Positions 35,199 to 47,577 of a stretch of DNA of 64,000 nucleotides are shown here, piece by piece (positions within the stretch are counted from its first letter, which is position 1; every line of letters starts with the position of its first letter). The position numbers were made by a program, and so were the translations under genes. The notes beneath the pieces are model-generated. The model saw nothing but the letters and a program-made list of their open reading frames with translations, searched no databases and was not told where the DNA came from. The stretch comes from Marinimicrobium alkaliphilum (GTDB lineage Bacteria; Pseudomonadota; Gammaproteobacteria; Pseudomonadales; Cellvibrionaceae), in the NCBI RefSeq assembly GCF_003259155.1, contig NZ_QGMQ01000001.1:682001-746000 (forward strand). Reading direction: 5' to 3'.

Positions 35199-36496
35199 CC
35201 GTCTTCTTCGTTGTCGGGGTCGTGTTCACGCTCGGTGACGGAGACCCTCAACCAGCTGATCATCTTGTCAGAAATTTCCGTGGTTTCGATATAGTAGCCC
35301 GCCACGATAAAGCCGATATTGCCGTCGGGAATATTTTCCAGAATTTCCATGGCCAGCCCGTTAAGGGTTTTTGGACCGTCCGTGGGCAGCTCCCAGTTGA
35401 GGGCGCGATTGATGTCGCGGATGAAGGTCCCGCCGTCAATCAGGTAGCTGCCGTCGTCCTGGGGCAGAATGTCTTCGGCATCCTCCTCGGCACTGTTAGT
35501 GGTAAAGTCGCCGACAATCTCTTCGAGCAAATCTTCCAGGGTGACGATGCCCTGCACCTCACCGTATTCATCCACCACCAGCGCCATGCGCGACTTCTGT
35601 TGCTGGAAGTTGAACAGCTGGGTGTGCAGTTTGGTCGACTCGGGTACAAAGTAGGGCTCGCTGATTTCCTCGCGAATGGCCTGGTGAGTCACCGTGTCAT
35701 CCTCGCCGCGAATAATCCGCGCCGCCTTACGTAGGTGCAGTAGACCCACCACATTGTTGAGGTCGCCTTCGTACACCGGCAGGCGGGTGTACTCACTGGT
35801 GCGAATCTGCTCAAGTAACTCGCTGACGCTGTCTTCCAGGTTCAGCCCGACGACTTCGCTGCGCGGGATCATGATGTCTTCGACCGTGGATTTTTCCAGG
35901 TCGAGCACGTTCAGCAGCATGCCCTGGTGTTGGTCGGGTATCAGGTCGCCGGCTTCGTCGACAACCGTGCGCAGTTCATCCGGGTCCAGGTGTTCCACAT
36001 GTTTGTGGGCCTTGGCATCGATGCCTACCAATTTGGTGATGCCATTGGAAATGCCATTGACCAGCAGTACGAAGGGGTGCAACACGTATGACAGTGGCCG
36101 GAGCACCCAGCTGGCGGCAAAGGCGACCCGTTCCGGGTGCAGGGCAGCGACGGTTTTGGGGGTCACTTCAGCGAACACCAGCATGGCGAGGGTCAGTAAG
36201 ATGCCTGCCAAGGCCACCCCCGCATCACCGAAGAGGCGCATGCCGATAATGGTGGCCACCGAGGCGGCGAAGACGTTGACCAGGTTGTTGCCGATCAGGA
36301 TCAGACCGAGCAGGCGATCCGGGCGGCGCAGAAGGGCAGCAACCCGCAGTGCATTGCGGTCGCCCTTATTGGTCAGGTGTTTGAGCCGGTAGCGGTTGAG
36401 CGACATCATGCCGGTTTCTGAGCCGGAAAAAAACGCGGACACAAATAGCAGGCCGAGCACGATGGCGAAGAGTAGTTCTAGCGGTGCCTCGTTCAA
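35195..36496 (-). CDS. CNNM/CorB-type transporter-associated protein with CBS and CorC_HlyC domains
   Basis: 433-residue protein with a DUF21 (CNNM) membrane domain at residues 1-200 (four helices), two CBS domains (about 200-340, including IMIPRSEVVGLNLEDSVSELLEQI and RMALVVDEYGEVQGIVTLEDLLEEIVGD) and a C-terminal CorC_HlyC domain (about 350-430). This is the layout of E. coli YfjD/CorB, in a family linked to Mg2+ or Co2+ transport or tolerance; ion specificity is not visible. The neighbour YpjD-like gene lies upstream on the same strand, so they may be co-transcribed. The C-terminal acidic tail ends HDPDNEEDG. Confidence 0.93.
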   Translation of the reverse strand: MNEAPLELLFAIVLGLLFVSAFFSGSETGMMSLNRYRLKHLTNKGDRNALRVAALLRRPDRLLGLILIGNNLVNVFAASVATIIGMRLFGDAGVALAGILLTLAMLVFAEVTPKTVAALHPERVAFAASWVLRPLSYVLHPFVLLVNGISNGITKLVGIDAKAHKHVEHLDPDELRTVVDEAGDLIPDQHQGMLLNVLDLEKSTVEDIMIPRSEVVGLNLEDSVSELLEQIRTSEYTRLPVYEGDLNNVVGLLHLRKAARIIRGEDDTVTHQAIREEISEPYFVPESTKLHTQLFNFQQQKSRMALVVDEYGEVQGIVTLEDLLEEIVGDFTTNSAEEDAEDILPQDDGSYLIDGGTFIRDINRALNWELPTDGPKTLNGLAMEILENIPDGNIGFIVAGYYIETTEISDKMISWLRVSVTEREHDPDNEEDG

Positions 36497-36584
36497 GACG
36501 GGAGATACCCTGTTGCGATCGGGCCGCTTATCTTGAAGCAGAAAGCGGGGTTAATCAATAGCGGCCCGGTGAATTTAGCGCCGG

Positions 36585-37388
36585 TCAGGCGCGTTCGAGA
36601 ATCAGTTCCAGAACCAGTTTGCTGCCGAAGTAGGCGAGCATCAGGAGGGAGAAACCCACCAGGGTCCAGCGGATTGCGGTGTAACCGCGCCAGCCCAGCC
36701 GATGACGGCCCCAGAGGAGGACCGCGTAGATCGTCCAGGCGGCAATCGAAAACACGCTTTTGTGGGCCAGGTGCTGACCGAAGAGGTTGTCCAGAAACCA
36801 GAAACCGGAAAGGATCGAGAGTGTCAGCAGGATCTGACCGGCCCAGAGCAATTCGAATAGCAGTGCTTCCATGGTCTGCAGCGGCGGCAGCAGGCGGACT
36901 TTACCGGTGGCGTGCTTGTGCTTGAGTTGGTAGTGCTGCCACGCCAGCATCAAGGCCTGCAGGGTCGCGATGGTGAGCAGGCTGTAGGCGGTAATCGATA
37001 GCAGAATATGGCTGTACAGGCCCAGATCGAAGGGCAGTAGGCGCCCGCTCTCGCGCCCGAGCAGAGCGGCACTGACGGCCAGTGCCGAGAATGCGAACAG
37101 CGGGATAAACAGGTTGTGCAGGGGCTTTTTCAGGCTGCTGAGTAGTACCACACAGTTGATGACCCAGAAGATCAGCGAGGCCGACTGGAAAAAGCCGAGG
37201 CGCAAACCCTCCGCATCGACACTCAGGCCGTAGATCGAAGCGCCGTGCACGATCAGTGCGAGCGCGGCGATGACGCGCGAGAGCGGCGGTTGCGCCGGAT
37301 GCTGGCGATAGAACCTCACGGCCAGATAGGCGCTGGCAGAGGCGTACAAGAGGATGGCGATCAAACTGCCAATCAGGGTAAGAGTCAT
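36585..37388 (-). CDS. CcsA/YpjD-like cytochrome c assembly family membrane protein
   Basis: 267-residue inner-membrane protein with about eight helices. The core (HILLSITAYSLLTIATLQ through LAHKSVFSIAAWTIYAVLLWGRHRLGWRG) is the CcsA-like region that handles haem in cytochrome c biogenesis; here the conserved histidines in HILLS and HKSVFS are visible. E. coli-type YpjD, encoded beside the corB-like gene and ffh, has this same setting, so the neighbourhood is conserved. Its own function is not established. It is divergent from ffh. Confidence 0.88.
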   Translation of the reverse strand: MTLTLIGSLIAILLYASASAYLAVRFYRQHPAQPPLSRVIAALALIVHGASIYGLSVDAEGLRLGFFQSASLIFWVINCVVLLSSLKKPLHNLFIPLFAFSALAVSAALLGRESGRLLPFDLGLYSHILLSITAYSLLTIATLQALMLAWQHYQLKHKHATGKVRLLPPLQTMEALLFELLWAGQILLTLSILSGFWFLDNLFGQHLAHKSVFSIAAWTIYAVLLWGRHRLGWRGYTAIRWTLVGFSLLMLAYFGSKLVLELILERA

Positions 37389-37498
37389 GGCTTCCTTGTG
37401 GGCGTAGCGCTGGTAATCATGGTCGGAAGTGTGTCACAAGGCGCGGAAAATGAGAAGAGTTCCTGTTGCCACAGGCGGAATAACCTGTGCGGCGGGGG

Positions 37499-37527
37499 TT
37501 TAGAGCCCCCGCCGTTCAAGGTATAAT
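37499..37527 (+). promoter_or_regulatory. Likely ffh promoter
   Basis: A perfect TATAAT (37522-37527) with TTTAGA as -35 (37499-37504) and a 17-base spacer. A GC-rich hairpin (GGCGGGGG...CCCCCGCC, 37490-37514) overlaps the -35 and might influence promoter use. Confidence 0.6.
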
Positions 37528-37576
37528 CCCGGCCACTATTTGCTTCATCAACCCCAATTTAGCCTCGAGAGTCCTC

Positions 37577-38974
37577 ATGTTTGATAATTTAACGGATCGC
37601 CTGTCCCAGACGTTGCGCAAGGTCACGGGCAAAGCACGGCTGACCGACGACAATATCAAGGATACCTTGCGCGAGGTACGCAAAGCGCTGCTGGAGGCCG
37701 ACGTGGCACTGCCGGTGGTCAAGGCCTTTGTCGATCAGGTACGCAGCAAGGCCTTGGGTCAGCAGATCAGCAAAGCGCTCAATCCGGGCCAGCAGTTTAT
37801 CAAGTTGGTCGAGCAGGAGCTGGTGTCCGTGATGGGGGAGGCCAACGAGGGCCTGAACCTGGCGGCCAAGCCGCCTGCGGTCATTTTGATGGCCGGCCTT
37901 CAAGGGGCGGGTAAAACCACATCGGTAGCGAAGCTGGCGCGCTTTCTGAAGGAGCGGGAAAAGAAAAAGGTGCTGGTGGTCAGTGCCGATATTTACCGCC
38001 CGGCGGCGATTCAGCAGTTGGAAACCCTGGCGAGCGAGGTGGGCGTCGAGTTTTTCCCGTCCAGTGCCGATCAGAAGCCTGAGGTCATTGCCAAGGGTGC
38101 GATTGATCAGGCCAAGCGCCAATTTGCCGATGTGGTGATCGTCGATACCGCCGGCCGGCTGCATATTGACGACGCACTTATGGATGAAATCCAGGGGCTG
38201 CACAAGGCGATTAACCCCGTGGAAACCCTGTTCGTGATCGACGCCATGATCGGTCAGGATGCGGTCAATACCGCCAAGGCGTTCAACGATGCACTGCCGC
38301 TCACCGGGGTGATACTGACCAAGGCCGACGGCGATGCCCGCGGTGGTGCGGCGCTGTCAGTACGCCACATTACCGGCAAGCCGATCAAATTTATGGGTAT
38401 GGGCGAGAAGACCGATGCCCTTGAGGCTTTCCACCCGGACCGGATTGCCTCCCGCATTCTGGGCATGGGCGACGTGCTCTCGCTGATTGAGGATGCCGAG
38501 CGCAAAATCGACAAGGTCAAGGCCGATCGACTGGTCAAAAAGGTCAAGAAAGGACAGCGCTTTGATCTGGAGGATCTGCGCGACCAGCTCCAGCAGATGC
38601 AAAGCATGGGCGGCATGACGGAGATGCTCGACAAGTTGCCCGGCATGGGCAATGTGGCCCAGCTCGCTCAGCAGTCCAATATGACCAACCAGTTCAAGTC
38701 CATGGAAGCCTTGATCAACTCCATGACCCCGGATGAGCGGCGCAACCCGGACAACCTTAACGGTTCGCGCAAGCGCCGGATTACTCAGGGGTCGGGCACC
38801 CAGATTCAGGATCTCAACCGTTTGCTCAAGCAGTATAAGCAAATGGCCAAGATGATGAAAAAGATGAAAGGCGGTGGTATGAACAAGATGATGCGCGGTC
38901 TGGGCGGCATGATGCCCGGCGGTGGCATGGGCGGTGCGGGCGGGTTGCCCCCTGGTGGCCCCCCGCGCCGTTAA
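37577..38974 (+). CDS. ffh: Signal recognition particle protein Ffh
   Basis: SRP54 GTPase of 465 residues that binds signal sequences and 4.5S RNA for co-translational membrane targeting. The G1 loop is GLQGAGKTT (107-115), G3 is DTAGRLHIDD, and TKADGDARGGAAL follows. The C-terminal M domain is rich in methionine (MQSMGGMTEMLDKLPGMGN, then MAKMMKKMKGGGMNKM), which forms the signal-binding groove. The ATG giving MFDNLTDRLSQ is chosen. The position next to the YpjD-like gene is conserved in gammaproteobacteria. Confidence 0.98.
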   Translation: MFDNLTDRLSQTLRKVTGKARLTDDNIKDTLREVRKALLEADVALPVVKAFVDQVRSKALGQQISKALNPGQQFIKLVEQELVSVMGEANEGLNLAAKPPAVILMAGLQGAGKTTSVAKLARFLKEREKKKVLVVSADIYRPAAIQQLETLASEVGVEFFPSSADQKPEVIAKGAIDQAKRQFADVVIVDTAGRLHIDDALMDEIQGLHKAINPVETLFVIDAMIGQDAVNTAKAFNDALPLTGVILTKADGDARGGAALSVRHITGKPIKFMGMGEKTDALEAFHPDRIASRILGMGDVLSLIEDAERKIDKVKADRLVKKVKKGQRFDLEDLRDQLQQMQSMGGMTEMLDKLPGMGNVAQLAQQSNMTNQFKSMEALINSMTPDERRNPDNLNGSRKRRITQGSGTQIQDLNRLLKQYKQMAKMMKKMKGGGMNKMMRGLGGMMPGGGMGGAGGLPPGGPPRR

Positions 38975-39062
38975 ACAATTTTATCGGCCCCGGGGAATTT
39001 TTTCCCACCTCGGGGCTCTGAATCCGTAGCAACTCCCAATAATAAGCACGGATTCGGGCCTT

Positions 39063-39524
39063 ATGAAACTTCTCAACGCGTTATTGATCTGCCTTTGGGC
39101 ACTGCTCGCAGCAGGTTGTCAGGCCGAAGCGCAGCGTGCCACCAGTTTGCCCCCCATTCTCTCCGAGCCCGCCAGCAGCGCTGAGTTGCAGGCTGTGGTG
39201 TGGCGCGTGACCCGCATCGGTGATTCGCCTGTGGTTCAGAACAGTCCTGCGCGGATTCAGTTTTCCGACAATGGCAAGGTCAACGGCAATGCCAGCTGCA
39301 ACCGGTTTTTTGGTGAGTATGAGCACGCCCAGGGCAAGCTGCGCCTGCTCGGGCCGCCAGGCGCCACCAAAATGATGTGCTTGCCGCATCTGATGACACA
39401 GGAAACCCAGGTCCTTGAAAGTCTGATTCAGGTTGACCGCGCCGAGGTCAAGGCGGGCCAACTGCTGTTGCTTGATGAAGCCGATCGGGTTCTGCTGCGC
39501 GCGGTACCCGATCAGTCGTCCTGA
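39063..39524 (+). CDS. META/HslJ-domain lipoprotein
   Basis: 153-residue lipoprotein: signal peptide with lipobox LLAAGC (lipidated C19), then a META domain with WRVTRIGDS, NGNASCNRFFGEYEHAQGKL and ATKMMCLPHLM, the conserved core of HslJ/META proteins. The two core cysteines (in SCNR and MMCL) could form a disulphide. Members such as HslJ are linked to stress or novobiocin resistance, but no activity is known. It converges with the Kazal-like lipoprotein gene; their stop codons are 7 bases apart. Confidence 0.88.
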   Translation: MKLLNALLICLWALLAAGCQAEAQRATSLPPILSEPASSAELQAVVWRVTRIGDSPVVQNSPARIQFSDNGKVNGNASCNRFFGEYEHAQGKLRLLGPPGATKMMCLPHLMTQETQVLESLIQVDRAEVKAGQLLLLDEADRVLLRAVPDQSS

Positions 39525-39531
39525 GCGGCTG

Positions 39532-39888
39532 TCAGGTCTCCGGGGTTCCCAGGTCGTCCGGGCATTCATCGTCCACATGACCGACCACCTCGTCCAACCC
39601 GCAGGCTGAGCAGCTGTTGCCCAGCGTTCGATATTGGAAGGGGCTGCAGGGTGGCTCCAGACACGCCTTGTCATCTTCTACCAGGCCGCATACCGGCTGG
39701 TAAATCATTGTGCACATTTCTGGCCGCGGACTCTCGCAGCGGGTAAAGCCGTTCTCGGTCCGGGTTTCCAGGTGTGCTACCCAAGCCTCGGTGTCGGGCT
39801 CATTGCCGGGGCTTTGGCAGGCACCGAGCAGAGCGATCACCGGCAGGAGTAAACAGGTGCGCCAAAAGGGGTTTGAAATCCGGATCAT
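39532..39888 (-). CDS. Cysteine-rich lipoprotein with a Kazal-like domain
   Basis: 118-residue lipoprotein. A basic N-terminus and hydrophobic core lead to lipobox LLGAC (lipidated C24), and eight further cysteines follow in a 60-residue domain. The spacing C59-x7-C67-G, then GNSC93-x2-C96-x12-C109, and the YQPVCG and YRTLGNSC words fit a Kazal-type serine-protease-inhibitor fold. Bacterial members are known but their targets are not; inhibition of a protease or a role in metal or stress protection is only inferred. ATG at 39888 is preferred over an upstream TTG. Not recognised as a named gene. Confidence 0.75.
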   Translation of the reverse strand: MIRISNPFWRTCLLLPVIALLGACQSPGNEPDTEAWVAHLETRTENGFTRCESPRPEMCTMIYQPVCGLVEDDKACLEPPCSPFQYRTLGNSCSACGLDEVVGHVDDECPDDLGTPET

Positions 39889-40022
39889 AGCGGGCTCGTG
39901 TGTCAACTGGCTGGTGCCGCGGCCGCGGCGTCAGGTCTAAACTTAGCAGGTGGCCCCGCGGTCGTCTATGTTAGTATGTAGCGTTTATTGTCATCAGTTT
40001 GTAAAAAGCGAATGGAATTACT

Positions 40023-41711
40023 GTGAAAAAAAGACCGATTTATATCCCTTTTGCGGGGCCAGCGCTCCTTGAAGCGCCGCTCCTGAATAAAGGCAGCGCT
40101 TTCAGCCGCGCCGAACGTCAACAGTTCAATCTCGAAGGCTTGTTGCCCTATGCGATTGAGACTATCGATGAGCAGGAGGCGCGCGCTTACGAGCAGTTCC
40201 TGTCGTTCAAAACCGACATCGACAAGCACATATACCTGCGCAATATTCAGGACACCAATGAGACGCTGTATTTTCGGTTGGTGACCAAACACCTGCAGGA
40301 AGTGATGCCGCTGATTTACACCCCGACAGTGGGTCAGGCCTGTCAGCAGTTCTCGAAGATCTATCGGCGCAAACGCGGTTTGTTCATTACTCACCCGGAT
40401 CGTGATCGCATCGACGATATGCTGCAGAACGCGACTAAGCAGAACGTCAAAGTGATCGTGGTGACCGACGGCGAGCGCATTCTGGGCTTGGGCGACCAGG
40501 GTATCGGCGGTATGGGGATTCCCATCGGCAAGCTGGCTCTGTACACCGCGTGTGGCGGCATCAGCCCGGCTTACACCTTGCCGGTGGTATTGGATGTGGG
40601 GACCAACAACCCGGACCTGATCGACGACCCCATGTATATGGGCTGGCGCCACGAGCGTATCAGTGGTGATGAGTACTACGATTTTGTCGATCAGTTTATT
40701 CAGGCGGTCAAGGTGCGCTGGCCGGACGCGCTGCTGCAGTTTGAGGACTTTGCTCAGGGTAATGCAACACCGCTGTTGGATCGTTACCGCGATCAGCTCT
40801 GCTGCTTTAACGATGATATTCAGGGCACCGCAGCGGTTACCGTGGGCACGCTCCTGGCCGCGTGTCACGCCAAAGGCGAGCGCCTGGGTGATCAGCGCCT
40901 GGTGTTTGCCGGGGCGGGTTCCGCCGGCTGCGGTATCGCCGAGCAGGTGATCATGCATATGGTGGCTGAGGGCTTGAGCGATGCCGAGGCGCGTTCGCGC
41001 ATTTATTTGCTTAACAGCCGTGGCCTGCTGACCACGAGCACCGACGGGGTGCGCAGTTTTCAGAAGCCGCTGTGTCGCACCGATGCCGAGGTGAAGAGCT
41101 GGACCTTGAGCAAGGCCGATGGCGGCATCGGTTTGCAGGACGTGGTGGCCAATGCCAAGCCCACGGTGCTGGTCGGTGTCTCTGGTCAGCCGGGTATGTT
41201 CAGTAAATCCGTTGTCGAAACCATGCAGCTGCATTGCGAGCGGCCGATCATTCTGCCTTTGTCTAACCCGACATCGCAGGTGGAGGCACAACCGGTCAAC
41301 ATTTTGCGTTGGACCAGCGGCAAAGCGATCGTGGCGACCGGTAGTCCCTTTGATCCGGTGGATATGGCCGGACAGCGGCACGAGATTGCCCAGTGCAACA
41401 ACAGCTATATCTTCCCCGGCGTAGGTCTGGGTGTTGTAGCGGCGAAGGCCAAGCGTATCACCGACAAGATGATGATGGCCGCGAGTGAGGCGCTGGCGGC
41501 GCAGTCCCCCATGGTGCAAACCGGGGAGGGCGCGCTGTTGCCGCCGCTTAATGACATTCGTTCGGTGAGTAAAGCCATTGCCCGAGCGGTGTTTATTCAG
41601 GCCATGGAGGAGGGTGTGGCCCTGCCGGTGCCGGAGTCAGTCATCGATGAAGCCATCGAGCGCAACTTCTGGGAGCCTGAATACCGCGACTACCGCCGGA
41701 CGTCGTTTTAA
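40023..41711 (+). CDS. maeA: NAD-dependent malic enzyme
   Basis: 562-residue enzyme that decarboxylates malate to pyruvate and reduces NAD+ (E. coli MaeA/SfcA: 565). Features include [12 protein letters not shown]-like [16 protein letters not shown], the YTPTVG and [15 protein letters not shown] metal/malate site, [18 protein letters not shown] and the NAD Rossmann loop [10 protein letters not shown]. The GTG start ([17 protein letters not shown]) begins the conserved N-terminus. It is followed 12 bases later by a regulator gene. Confidence 0.96.
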   Translation: MKKRPIYIPFAGPALLEAPLLNKGSAFSRAERQQFNLEGLLPYAIETIDEQEARAYEQFLSFKTDIDKHIYLRNIQDTNETLYFRLVTKHLQEVMPLIYTPTVGQACQQFSKIYRRKRGLFITHPDRDRIDDMLQNATKQNVKVIVVTDGERILGLGDQGIGGMGIPIGKLALYTACGGISPAYTLPVVLDVGTNNPDLIDDPMYMGWRHERISGDEYYDFVDQFIQAVKVRWPDALLQFEDFAQGNATPLLDRYRDQLCCFNDDIQGTAAVTVGTLLAACHAKGERLGDQRLVFAGAGSAGCGIAEQVIMHMVAEGLSDAEARSRIYLLNSRGLLTTSTDGVRSFQKPLCRTDAEVKSWTLSKADGGIGLQDVVANAKPTVLVGVSGQPGMFSKSVVETMQLHCERPIILPLSNPTSQVEAQPVNILRWTSGKAIVATGSPFDPVDMAGQRHEIAQCNNSYIFPGVGLGVVAAKAKRITDKMMMAASEALAAQSPMVQTGEGALLPPLNDIRSVSKAIARAVFIQAMEEGVALPVPESVIDEAIERNFWEPEYRDYRRTSF

Positions 41712-41722
41712 CCGGCGCGCGC

Positions 41723-42250
41723 ATGGAGTATTCATCGACCCCAGCCGCGCCTGCGGACGGATCGCCCGAGCTGGGCGAGCGCTTGCGCAAGGTGCGCGAG
41801 CGCGCCGGCCTTTCTCAGCGTGAGCTGGCCCGGCGCGCGGGTGTCCCCAACAGCAGTGTGTCCAACATCGAGCAGGGTCGCGTCAGTCCCAGTGTCGATA
41901 TGCTCAGCCGACTGTTGGCAGCGCTGCCCATGAGTCTGGCGCATTTTTTTTCTGATTCCCTGAGCGGTCCCGACTTTTTTGACCTGTCCGAGGCCAACCC
42001 CGACACGCTGTGCGGACCCGGTATCGAGCTGCGGCAGTTTGCGCCGGGCCAGGACTCGGGCGAATGCGTGGCGCGCTGGATGCCATCGGTGCTGGTCCTG
42101 GTGCTCGAGGGTGAGTTGCGCCTGAGCCTTGGGCAAACGGTGCGCACGCTCTCGGCTGGGCAGGGTGCACGTCTGTGGCCGGGTACCGCTTACCGCTGTC
42201 TCAATGCGTCCGCCGAGCCTGCGCGGTTGCTGCTGATTCACCCTGGATAA
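41723..42250 (+). CDS. XRE-family regulator with cupin domain
   Basis: 175-residue transcription factor. A helix-turn-helix of the XRE type lies at about residues 15-72 (LRKVRERAGLSQRELARRAGVP, SSVSNIEQGR, SPSVDMLSRLLAAL) and a double-stranded beta-helix cupin at about 95-172 (LVLVLEGELRLSL, LWPGTAYRC). This is the PuuR-like layout, in which the cupin binds a small carboxylate or amine ligand. It starts 12 bases after maeA, so it is co-transcribed with malic enzyme and may regulate it or respond to a related metabolite. The target is unknown. Confidence 0.9.
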   Translation: MEYSSTPAAPADGSPELGERLRKVRERAGLSQRELARRAGVPNSSVSNIEQGRVSPSVDMLSRLLAALPMSLAHFFSDSLSGPDFFDLSEANPDTLCGPGIELRQFAPGQDSGECVARWMPSVLVLVLEGELRLSLGQTVRTLSAGQGARLWPGTAYRCLNASAEPARLLLIHPG

Positions 42251-42280
42251 TTTCCCTTCGTGCGCAAATTGCGGCTATGC

Positions 42281-42309
42281 TGTTAGGCAGAGCAACACTC
42301 TGTCTAACA
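42281..42309. promoter_or_regulatory. 12-bp inverted repeat upstream of fadBA
   Basis: TGTTAGGCAGAG (42281-42292), 5-base spacer CAACA, CTCTGTCTAACA (42298-42309): 11 of 12 paired. It lies 33 bases upstream of the fadB ATG and next to a TATGCT box, so it is a candidate operator. It lacks a T-run and does not resemble the FadR or PsrA consensus as I know it. Confidence 0.5.
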
Positions 42310-42341
42310 GGCATTAACGCAGTTACTTAAAGAGGCGCGCA

Positions 42342-45700
<3,359 letters not shown>

Positions 45701-45718
45701 CGCTGAAACCCTCGCCAG

Positions 45719-45766
45719 GCCAGTGAAGCCGCCGCCTCGCCTGGGGTGGCGGTCACCGGCTTTTGT
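45719..45766 (+). terminator. Probable terminator of fadBA
   Basis: An imperfect stem (GCCAGTGA-AG-CCGCC against GGCGG-TCACCGGC, one mismatch and a 2-base bulge) followed by TTTTGTT, 19 bases after fadA. Confidence 0.65.
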
Positions 45767-45906
45767 TGAACACCTCTCCTGACTGTGGCACAATCTCCAG
45801 CCTCCAAACGCAGCTGACGCCACGATTTTGCAGAAAAATTCTGTAAAAACAGTAGCTTAGCCAGGTTTTATAACGGCAAATGCCGGCGCAAAACGGTTTG
45901 ATAAGA

Positions 45907-45991
<85 letters not shown>

Positions 45992-46072
45992 TATTTATTC
46001 AGGTCTCGGCCCGAGCCGAGGCGGTAGATGCAACGACATCATTCGCATCATTCGAATAGTCACGAGGAAAAT

Positions 46073-47389
46073 ATGCAGGTTTCAATCGAAACAACGTCTG
46101 GTCTGGAGCGTCGCCTGACCGTAGGAGTTCCCGCGGACCAGGTTGAGGGCGAGGTGCAGAAGCGCCTTCAGCAAGCGGCTAAAAACATCCGCATCAACGG
46201 CTTCCGCAAGGGCAAAGTGCCCATGAAAGTCGTCAAGCAGCGTTACGGCGCCAGCGTCCGCCAGGAAGTGGTGGGCGAAGTGATCAGCCGGTCCTTCTAC
46301 GAAGCCGTGCAGAAAGAGTCAGTCAAGCCGGCCGGCCAGCCCTCGATCGAACCCAAGCAGGTAGAAGAAGGCAAGGACCTGGAATACATCGCGACCTTTG
46401 AGGTGTACCCGAGCGTTGAGCTGGGCGACTTCTCTGGCTACGAACTGACCCGGAAAACCGCCAAGGTGACCGAGGACGATATCGAAACCATGATCGACGA
46501 GTTGCGCAGACACCAGGCGACCTGGAAAGCAGTTGAGCGCGCAGCGGCCGACGGCGATCAGGTCACCATCGACTTTGTCGGCCGTAAAGACGGCGAGGAG
46601 TTTGAGGGTGGTAAGGGCGAAGACCACAAGTTGGTTCTGGGCTCTGGCAGCATGATTCCCGGCTTCGAAGACGGCATTGTGGGCATGAAGGCCGGTGACG
46701 AGAAAGTGATCGAAGTGACCTTCCCCGAGGATTATCAGGCTGAGGAGCTGAAAGGCGCCAAAGCCGAGTTCACCATCAAGGTGAGCGAAGTGGCCGAGCA
46801 GGAGTTGCCGGAGCTGAACAAAGAGTTCTACGCCAAGTTCGGTATCGAAAAGGGCGGTAAGACCGCTTTCCGTAAAGAAGTGAAAGCCAATATGGAGCGC
46901 GAGCTGAAAAACGCCCTGCGCGCTCAGGTCAAGACCCAGGTGATGGACAAACTGGTCGAGTCTCACGAGACCGATATCCCCAAGGCGTTGGTCGGTTCCG
47001 AGATCGAGAACCTGCGCAACCAGATGATGCAGCGTTTTGGCGGTCAGCAGCAGAACTTTGACGTCAAGTCCCTGCTGCCGGATACCATGTTTGAAGAAGA
47101 GGCCAAGCGTCGTGTAGCCTTGGGTCTGATCGTGGGCGAGATCATCAAGACCGCCGAGATCAAGCCGGATGCCGAGCGCGTGCGCGAGATGGTCGAAGAA
47201 ATGGCTTCAACCTATCAGGATCCGCAAGAGGTGATCGACTATTACTACAGCAATCGCCAGATGCTGGGTAATATTGAGTCCGCCGCCCTGGAAGATCAGG
47301 TGGTGGAGTATATCGTCGAGAAAGCGAAAGTCACCGACGAAGAAAGCACCTACGAGGACGTGGTCAAGTCCAAGGCCCAGCAGGGTTAA
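46073..47389 (+). CDS. tig: Trigger factor
   Basis: Ribosome-associated chaperone and peptidyl-prolyl isomerase, 438 residues. The ribosome-binding tip NGFRKGKVP (about 43-51) is present; the FKBP-like domain holds DFVGRKDGEEFEGGKG and GSGSMIPGFEDGIVGMKAGDEK; the C-terminal arms follow. The ATG giving MQVSIETTSG follows ACGAGGA; the frame upstream is an extension without family likeness. It heads the conserved tig-clpP-clpX-lon block. Confidence 0.97.
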   Translation: MQVSIETTSGLERRLTVGVPADQVEGEVQKRLQQAAKNIRINGFRKGKVPMKVVKQRYGASVRQEVVGEVISRSFYEAVQKESVKPAGQPSIEPKQVEEGKDLEYIATFEVYPSVELGDFSGYELTRKTAKVTEDDIETMIDELRRHQATWKAVERAAADGDQVTIDFVGRKDGEEFEGGKGEDHKLVLGSGSMIPGFEDGIVGMKAGDEKVIEVTFPEDYQAEELKGAKAEFTIKVSEVAEQELPELNKEFYAKFGIEKGGKTAFRKEVKANMERELKNALRAQVKTQVMDKLVESHETDIPKALVGSEIENLRNQMMQRFGGQQQNFDVKSLLPDTMFEEEAKRRVALGLIVGEIIKTAEIKPDAERVREMVEEMASTYQDPQEVIDYYYSNRQMLGNIESAALEDQVVEYIVEKAKVTDEESTYEDVVKSKAQQG

Positions 47390-47412
47390 ATCTGACCGTT
47401 TTGGTCAAAAAT

Positions 47413-47436
47413 GCCGCGAAACGTCTGTTTCGCGGC
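47413..47436 (+). terminator. Hairpin after tig, possible terminator
   Basis: A perfect ten-base-pair stem (GCCGCGAAAC / GTTTCGCGGC) with a GTCT loop, 23 bases after the stop. The tail is CATTTCCC, so termination would be weak or factor-assisted. Confidence 0.5.
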
Positions 47437-47577
47437 CATTTCCCGCCCCTGATCTTCCGTGAAACTGGCATAACGCTGATTCTCAGGTTAAGCTCTCCCC
47501 TAAAGCGATCCCAAACGAGGAGAACCACGTATCTGGTTACTCCTGATGACGAATTTGCACAAGGATAATTGATCAGT

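Noticed and set aside
38985-39016. Terminator after ffh (GCCCCGGGG / CCTCGGGGC hairpin)
   Set aside because: A stem is possible but its loop holds the only T-run and the 3' tail is CTGAATCC; not a convincing terminator.
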